From NCBI RefSeq assembly GCF_007681555.1, contig NZ_VELE01000002.1, positions 186,001-250,000 of the forward strand: 64,000 bases of DNA, in the 5' to 3' direction. This DNA is from Kocuria salsicia (GTDB lineage Bacteria; Actinomycetota; Actinomycetes; Actinomycetales; Micrococcaceae). The stretch's first letter is position 1, and the number at the start of each line of letters is the position of its first letter. The notes below the pieces were generated by a model. The model was given only the letters and a program-made list of their open reading frames with translations. It made no database searches and was not told where the DNA came from. Below, piece after piece: positions 59,999 to 64,000 of the stretch. Both the position numbers and the translations under genes were made by a program.

Positions 59999-61263
59999 CG
60001 TCCCTCGAGCACGAGTTCAAGGGTGTCGTCCGGGTCGTCGAAGCCACGGGTCCACGAGACACCGGGCCACACGTACTCGACCGTGCCCAGGTCCGGGCGG
60101 TAGTGGGCGGTGAACAGCGTGCCGAACCCGGCCGAGTAGTGGTCCTGGTGCAGGGGATCCCGCAGGAAGCTGTCCCGCGCCTCGGCGGCGCTCACCCCCT
60201 GCTCGGCGGATGCGTCCAGGAACTCCAGGCGCTCCACCGAGTGGAACTGCGCGGCCTTCTGCGGGTACTCCGGGGTCTTGCCGCGGTGGTTGGTCGCGGT
60301 GCACGCGTCGAAGAACTCGGTGTCCTGCCCCGGGGCCACGAAGGCGGTGAAGCGCTCACCGCTGACGTCCACCACGGTGATGTTGTAGGACATGGACACG
60401 GGCAGCCCGCGCAGCAGCTTCCTCGCCTGGGCAGCGGTCTCCGCGACCTCCAGCAGGTAGCGGACCACCAGGGGGATCGCGAAGCCGGGCCCGGAGCCGG
60501 GACGCCCGCCGAACGTGAGGGACACGGCCAGACCGGCGTCGTTCATCCCGTCCAGCAGCCCCCACAGGCAGTCGCCCGTGCCGATCACCTTGCGTCCGGT
60601 GAACTCGCTCGAGTACACCGTGGCCTCCCACAGCTCCGGCACGTAGTCGTAGTTGCGGGTCAGGGACGTCTCCTCCCCCACCGTCGCCAGCTGCGAGCAC
60701 GCCGGTGCGAAGGCGGGAAGGTTCCACATGGTCAGGAAGCGCGCTGCGTCGCCGTCACCGCCGGTCTGCGCCACGAGCTCGCGCCATGTGGGCACCAGCT
60801 CGGGCATGTGCTCCTCGAGCCTGCCACGGGCTTCCTCGAGGCTCGGGCGGGTGCCGGGACCCGTGAGGTACCACGAGCGGTACGCGGGCCAGGTGGCGTC
60901 GAAGAGCGCCTTCCAGCGCGGGCCGGGTGTGGCCTCGTGGATCCCGTAGACCGTCACCGGGTAGGCGCGGGCCGGGGCCTGCCACGTGCTCCAGTCGGTC
61001 TCGAACGCCTCGGTTCCATGGTCTTCGGCGCCGCCGACGTCGCCCGCGGCGGGCGTTCGACGGCGCGCACCCCGGGTGGGCAGATCGCCCCAGGCTCCGG
61101 GGCTGCCGGTCGCGAGTCGCGCGGAGGCGCGCACCCAGTCCACACGGGCCCAGTCGATGGCAGCCCAGTCGACCCCGGCCCATGCGGTCGGAACGGCGGT
61201 GGTGGTTCCCGCGGAGCGGGCGGAGCCGTCGTTGCGGGAGACGTTCTTTGCGGATTTTGTCAT
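59995..61263 (-). CDS. C45-family peptidase / acyl-CoA:6-aminopenicillanate acyltransferase-like protein
   Basis: This 422-aa protein resembles Ntn-hydrolases of family C45, which self-cleave before a Cys and then act as amidases or acyltransferases. The Cys is probably Cys189 in PAFAPACSQLA, followed by SLTRNYDYVPELWEATVYSS, GLLDGMNDAGLAVSLTFGG and ITVVDVSGERF. Residues 1-185 include a Ser/Ala-rich lead and an odd triple W-A-x-[VI]-D repeat at 28-43. The start is ATG 61263; no Shine-Dalgarno is visible. It is coupled to a small HTH gene, and two palindromes lie directly upstream. Many C45 members act on small amides; the substrate is unknown. Confidence 0.8.
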   Translation of the reverse strand: MTKSAKNVSRNDGSARSAGTTTAVPTAWAGVDWAAIDWARVDWVRASARLATGSPGAWGDLPTRGARRRTPAAGDVGGAEDHGTEAFETDWSTWQAPARAYPVTVYGIHEATPGPRWKALFDATWPAYRSWYLTGPGTRPSLEEARGRLEEHMPELVPTWRELVAQTGGDGDAARFLTMWNLPAFAPACSQLATVGEETSLTRNYDYVPELWEATVYSSEFTGRKVIGTGDCLWGLLDGMNDAGLAVSLTFGGRPGSGPGFAIPLVVRYLLEVAETAAQARKLLRGLPVSMSYNITVVDVSGERFTAFVAPGQDTEFFDACTATNHRGKTPEYPQKAAQFHSVERLEFLDASAEQGVSAAEARDSFLRDPLHQDHYSAGFGTLFTAHYRPDLGTVEYVWPGVSWTRGFDDPDDTLELVLEGR

Positions 61264-61264
61264 G

Positions 61265-61312
61265 CGTCAAGCAAACATTGACGTTCCACCCTGCGTCAAC
61301 CCCGACTTGACG
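61265..61312. promoter_or_regulatory. Two identical palindromic operators, CGTCAA-N7-TTGACG
   Basis: Site 1 is 61265-61283 and site 2 is 61294-61312; each has perfect 6-base arms and a 7-base spacer, with starts 29 bases apart. They lie between the C45-type gene (-) and the PoxB-type gene (+), site 1 only two bases from the ATG of the former. The exact duplication points to a regulator that binds as two dimers. Confidence 0.7.
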
Positions 61313-61454
61313 GTGCGCGGCCCCACCAGGGCCTGTCTCGTTCGCCACATAGGTTCCGGGAGCCCCCGGGAACGGGACTAAGCTGGCGCGCAGCGACTTT
61401 TTCCACTACCGCCGCACGGCACGGCCGCGGCGGCCCGCCTCCCGAGGAGAACGC

Positions 61455-63197
61455 GTGAAACTTGCAGACCAGATCATCCAGCAACTCATCGCCGCGGGCG
61501 TCGAGCGCATCTACGGCGTGGTGGGCGACAGCCTGAACCCGATCGTGGATGCGGTCCGCCGCTCGGGGGGGTCCGCCAAGGGCGGCATCGACTGGGTCCA
61601 CGTGCGCCACGAGGAGGCCGCCGCTTTCGCCGCGAGCGCCGAGGCGCAGGTGACCGGCAAGCTCGCCGTGTGCGCGGGCTCGTGCGGTCCCGGCAACCTG
61701 CATCTGATCAACGGCCTCTACGACGCCAACCGCTCCGGTGCCCCTGTGCTGGCGATCGCCTCCCACATCCCCTCCCAGTACATCGGCTCGGGGTACTTCC
61801 AGGAGACGCACCCGGACCGGATCTTCACCGAGTGCTCCGTCTACTCGGAGCTCGTGAGCACGGCCAAGCAGTCGCCCTCCGTGGTGGCCTCCGCGATCCA
61901 GTTCGCCGTCACGAGCCCGGGCGTGTCTGTGGTGACGCTGCCCGGTGACCTCGCGGACTCGGACGTGGCCGCCGACGCCCGCCCCTACTCCGTTCCCGCC
62001 CCCAGCTCGATCGTGCCCTCCGACGAGACGATCGCCCGCATGGCCGAGGCCCTGAACTCCGCCAAGAAGGTTGCGATCTTCGCGGGCATCGGCGTGTCTG
62101 GCGCGCACGACGAGGTCATCGCGCTCGCGGACACGCTCAACGCTCCCATCGGCCACTCGCTGCGCGGCAAGGACCAGATCCAGTTCGACAACCCGTTCGA
62201 CGTCGGCATGACCGGGCTGCTGGGCTACGGCGCCGCGGCCGAGGGGCTGCACGACGCGGACGTCATGGTCATGCTGGGCACGGACTTCCCGTACGACCAG
62301 TTCCTCCCGGACGTCACCACCATCCAGGTGGACACCAACCCCGCAGTGATTGGACGCCGCACGGGCGTGACCGTGCCGGTGTACGGGGACGTGAAGTCCA
62401 CGATCCTCAAGCTGCTGCCCGAACTGCAGCCCAAGAAGGACCGCTCCTTCCTGGACAAGACCCTCGCCAAGCACGACAAGCTGATGAACAAGGCCGTGGG
62501 GGCCTACACCCGCAAGGTCGAGAAGATCACCCCCATCCACCCCGAGTACGCCGCGTCCGTGCTGGACCAGGTGGCTGCCCGGGACGCCGTGTTCACTGCT
62601 GACACCGGCATGTGCAACGTGTGGACCGCGCGCTACATCAACCCGCTCGGCACCCGCCGCGTCCTGGGCTCCTACCTGCACGGCTCCATGGCCAACGCCC
62701 TGCCCCACGCGATCGGCGCGTCCATGGCGGAGCCGGGCCGCCAGGTGATCTCGGTCTCGGGCGACGGCGGGCTGTCCATGCTCATGGGCGAGTTGCTCAC
62801 GCTCGCCGCGTACGACCTGCCGGTCACCGTGGTGGTCTTCAACAACTCGACGCTCGGCATGGTCAAGCTGGAGATGCTCGTGGACGGGCTGCAGGACTAC
62901 GGCGTGGACGTCCCCCACACCGACTACGCGGCGATCGCCCGCGCCGCCGGGCTGCAGGGCATCCGCGTGGAGAAGCCCAAGGATCTCGAGTCGGCGTTCA
63001 CCACCGCGCTCTCGCACCGCGGCCCCTCGCTCGTGGAGGTCATCACCGACCCCAACGCGCTGTCCATCCCCCCGAAGATCAAGAGCGAGCAGGTCTTCGG
63101 CTTCGCCACGGCCATGTCCCGCATCGTGCTCAACCGCGGTGCCGGCGAGGCCGTGTCGATGGCTCGCTCCAACCTGCGCAACATCCCGCGCGGCTGA
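61455..63197 (+). CDS. poxB: Pyruvate dehydrogenase (quinone) / pyruvate oxidase, PoxB type
   Basis: This 580-aa ThDP-, FAD- and Mg-dependent enzyme oxidises pyruvate to acetate and CO2, passing electrons to membrane quinone. The N-terminal domain has IYGVVGDSLNPIVDAVRRS and VRHEEAAAFAASAEA (the catalytic Glu that activates ThDP). The middle domain binds FAD. The C-terminal domain has the ThDP/Mg motif SVSGDGGLSMLMGELLTLAA ending in FNNSTLGMVK. A C-terminal helix ends in SNLRNIPRG, where PoxB proteins bind lipid. GTG at 61455 follows GAGGAG. TAAGCT at 61379-61384 may be its -10 box. Confidence 0.94.
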   Translation: MKLADQIIQQLIAAGVERIYGVVGDSLNPIVDAVRRSGGSAKGGIDWVHVRHEEAAAFAASAEAQVTGKLAVCAGSCGPGNLHLINGLYDANRSGAPVLAIASHIPSQYIGSGYFQETHPDRIFTECSVYSELVSTAKQSPSVVASAIQFAVTSPGVSVVTLPGDLADSDVAADARPYSVPAPSSIVPSDETIARMAEALNSAKKVAIFAGIGVSGAHDEVIALADTLNAPIGHSLRGKDQIQFDNPFDVGMTGLLGYGAAAEGLHDADVMVMLGTDFPYDQFLPDVTTIQVDTNPAVIGRRTGVTVPVYGDVKSTILKLLPELQPKKDRSFLDKTLAKHDKLMNKAVGAYTRKVEKITPIHPEYAASVLDQVAARDAVFTADTGMCNVWTARYINPLGTRRVLGSYLHGSMANALPHAIGASMAEPGRQVISVSGDGGLSMLMGELLTLAAYDLPVTVVVFNNSTLGMVKLEMLVDGLQDYGVDVPHTDYAAIARAAGLQGIRVEKPKDLESAFTTALSHRGPSLVEVITDPNALSIPPKIKSEQVFGFATAMSRIVLNRGAGEAVSMARSNLRNIPRG

Positions 63198-63325
63198 GCC
63201 CGACGCCGTCGCCCGCACAACGGCGCACACGGACGGGGACCCGGTGGCACGCCGCCGCCGGGTCCCCGTTCACGTTTCCGCACAACAGGCCGGGAACGCC
63301 ACGGATCCCGCGAGCGCCGTAAGGC

Positions 63326-63361
63326 GTGTGAGCCGTGTGAGCCGTGGGAGCCGTGTGAGCC
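63326..63361 (+). repeat. Four tandem 9-bp repeats upstream of SorC-type gene
   Basis: GTGTGAGCC occurs four times head to tail (the third copy is GTGGGAGCC), ending about 65 bases before the ATG at 63427 and just upstream of a possible -10 box (TAGGAT, 63370-63375). Confidence 0.85.
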
Positions 63362-63376
63362 GGAACATATAGGATC

Positions 63377-63405
63377 ACGGGAGCAGTGCCCCTGTTCGCT
63401 CCCGT
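63377..63405 (+). promoter_or_regulatory. Inverted repeat before SorC-type gene
   Basis: ACGGGAGC and GCTCCCGT form perfect 8-base arms with a 13-base spacer, ending 21 bases before the ATG at 63427. It could be an operator or a leader hairpin near the ribosome binding site (GGAGG, about 63414-63418). Confidence 0.5.
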
Positions 63406-63426
63406 CAGGATTGGAGGCGGTGTCCC

Positions 63427-64000
63427 ATGACCGCCGAGGACCCCTGGCCGCCCACCGACCCCGGGCGGCGTCGCCACCTGCTCGCGAACCTCGCGCACGG
63501 CTACTTCGTGGAGGGCGCCTCCAAGGTCTCGCTGGGCAAGAGGTCCGGGCTCTCTCGCGTCCAGGTGGCCGCCCTGCTGCAGGAGGCGCAGGAGACCGGG
63601 GTCGTGCGGATCGAGATCACGGTGCCGCTCGAGAGCGCGGACGCGGACCTCGCCCGGGCCGCGGGCCTGGAGCGGCTCGTGACGGTGGGCAGTCCCCACT
63701 GGCCCGCCGACCGCGACGACCTCGCACGCGCCGTCGCCCGGGAGGTCACCCGGCTGCTGCGGGACGACACCGTCCTGGGCATCTCCTGGTCCCGAATGCT
63801 CCAGGTCGCGGTCGGTCACCTGCCGCCGCTGCCGCACAACGACGTCGTACAGCTCGCCGGTGCGCTGTGCACTGACGGCACGCCCACCGAGGAGCCGCCG
63901 CATCTGCTCGTCGGCCTGGCCTGCCGCGCCGCGTGGCCGCTGTGGGCGCCATTGGTCGTGGAGCGGGCCGAGTCCCTGAAGGAGTCCCGCGAGGTCGCGG
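63427..64000 (+). CDS. SorC/DeoR-type sugar-binding transcriptional regulator, 3'-truncated by window
   Basis: The frame is open from ATG 63427 to the window edge (191 codons visible). An N-terminal HTH reads HLLANLAHGYFVEGASKVSL, then GKRSGLSRVQVAALLQEA. The sugar-binding domain begins VVRIEITVPLE, with LERLVTVGSP, VLGISWSRMLQVAVGHLP and DVVQLAGALC, all typical of SorC-family regulators that bind phosphorylated sugars and control sugar or polyol genes. GGAGG lies about 9 bases upstream. Direct repeats and an inverted repeat precede it, possibly its own binding sites. Its targets lie outside the window or include poxB; this is not known. Confidence 0.85.
   Translation, partial: MTAEDPWPPTDPGRRRHLLANLAHGYFVEGASKVSLGKRSGLSRVQVAALLQEAQETGVVRIEITVPLESADADLARAAGLERLVTVGSPHWPADRDDLARAVAREVTRLLRDDTVLGISWSRMLQVAVGHLPPLPHNDVVQLAGALCTDGTPTEEPPHLLVGLACRAAWPLWAPLVVERAESLKESREVA

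Overview
The window is very GC-rich DNA (strong G/C at codon third positions, many GTG starts) from a Gram-positive actinobacterium. The gene set (WhiB, LCP ligase, protein O-mannosyltransferase, MhuD-type heme oxygenase, DUF2505/DUF3499/DUF4245/TIGR03089 proteins, Fem-type peptidoglycan transferases) points to Micrococcales. A Micrococcaceae member near Kocuria is my best guess; this is inference from gene content, with no database search.

Layout. 1-7.2 kb is an exopolysaccharide locus: a 5'-truncated Wzy-like polymerase and a GT4 on +, facing a flippase, a two-lobed alpha/beta-hydrolase-like protein and a second GT4 on -. 7.5-9.5 kb holds a DUF2505 protein and NhaA. 9.7-18 kb carries pth, rplY, prs, glmU and tRNA-Gln on -, with a + strand polyprenyl-phosphate sugar transferase and a secreted GH25 lysozyme placed between rplY and prs. 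18-21 kb has a TIM-barrel-like hypothetical and an ABC-F ATPase. 21-26 kb is a catabolic/stress block: HD-domain hydrolase, MhuD, an amine (putrescine-type) oxidase with its TetR regulator, and a divergent APC permease with a clear palindromic operator. 26-32 kb is housekeeping: RNB ribonuclease, ispE-rsmA, tatD, plus a decayed DUF559-type gene. 31.9-34.9 kb is an accessory islet (GlxA-type AraC regulator, DJ-1/PfpI protein, DUF1348 protein, dead IS481-family transposase).

35-40 kb is the MoxR-DUF58-transglutaminase operon, coupled by ATGA overlaps. 40-46 kb has rsmI and a protein mannosyltransferase back to back, a DUF1461 protein, an L,D-transpeptidase lipoprotein, a DUF3499 protein and a WhiB2-like regulator. 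46-53.6 kb contains a TIGR03089 protein, GtrA, a PurK-PurE fusion, an LCP ligase, FemX and an SDR. 53.6-59.5 kb has a second Fem-like transferase, glpX, a DUF4245 protein, carbonic anhydrase and fumC. The end holds a C45-type acyltransferase/peptidase coupled to a small HTH protein, a PoxB-type pyruvate dehydrogenase, and a SorC-family regulator running off the window.

How it fits together. Envelope building dominates: polymer synthesis and export, lipid-linked sugar priming (sugar transferase, GtrA, Pmt), attachment to peptidoglycan (LCP), bridge and crosslink formation (Fem proteins, L,D-transpeptidase) and remodelling (GH25). Central carbon genes (glpX, fumC, poxB, carbonic anhydrase) sit in the last 9 kb. 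At least eight genes show a TANNNT box 6-7 bases before the start codon and no Shine-Dalgarno, which suggests leaderless transcripts. The most unusual signals are a six-copy GGTACA repeat at the femX promoter, two identical CGTCAA-N7-TTGACG palindromes before the C45 gene, a palindrome lying over the whiB promoter, a PurK-PurE fusion, and a transglutaminase with Ser where Cys is expected. No CRISPR array, prophage or intact insertion sequence was seen.
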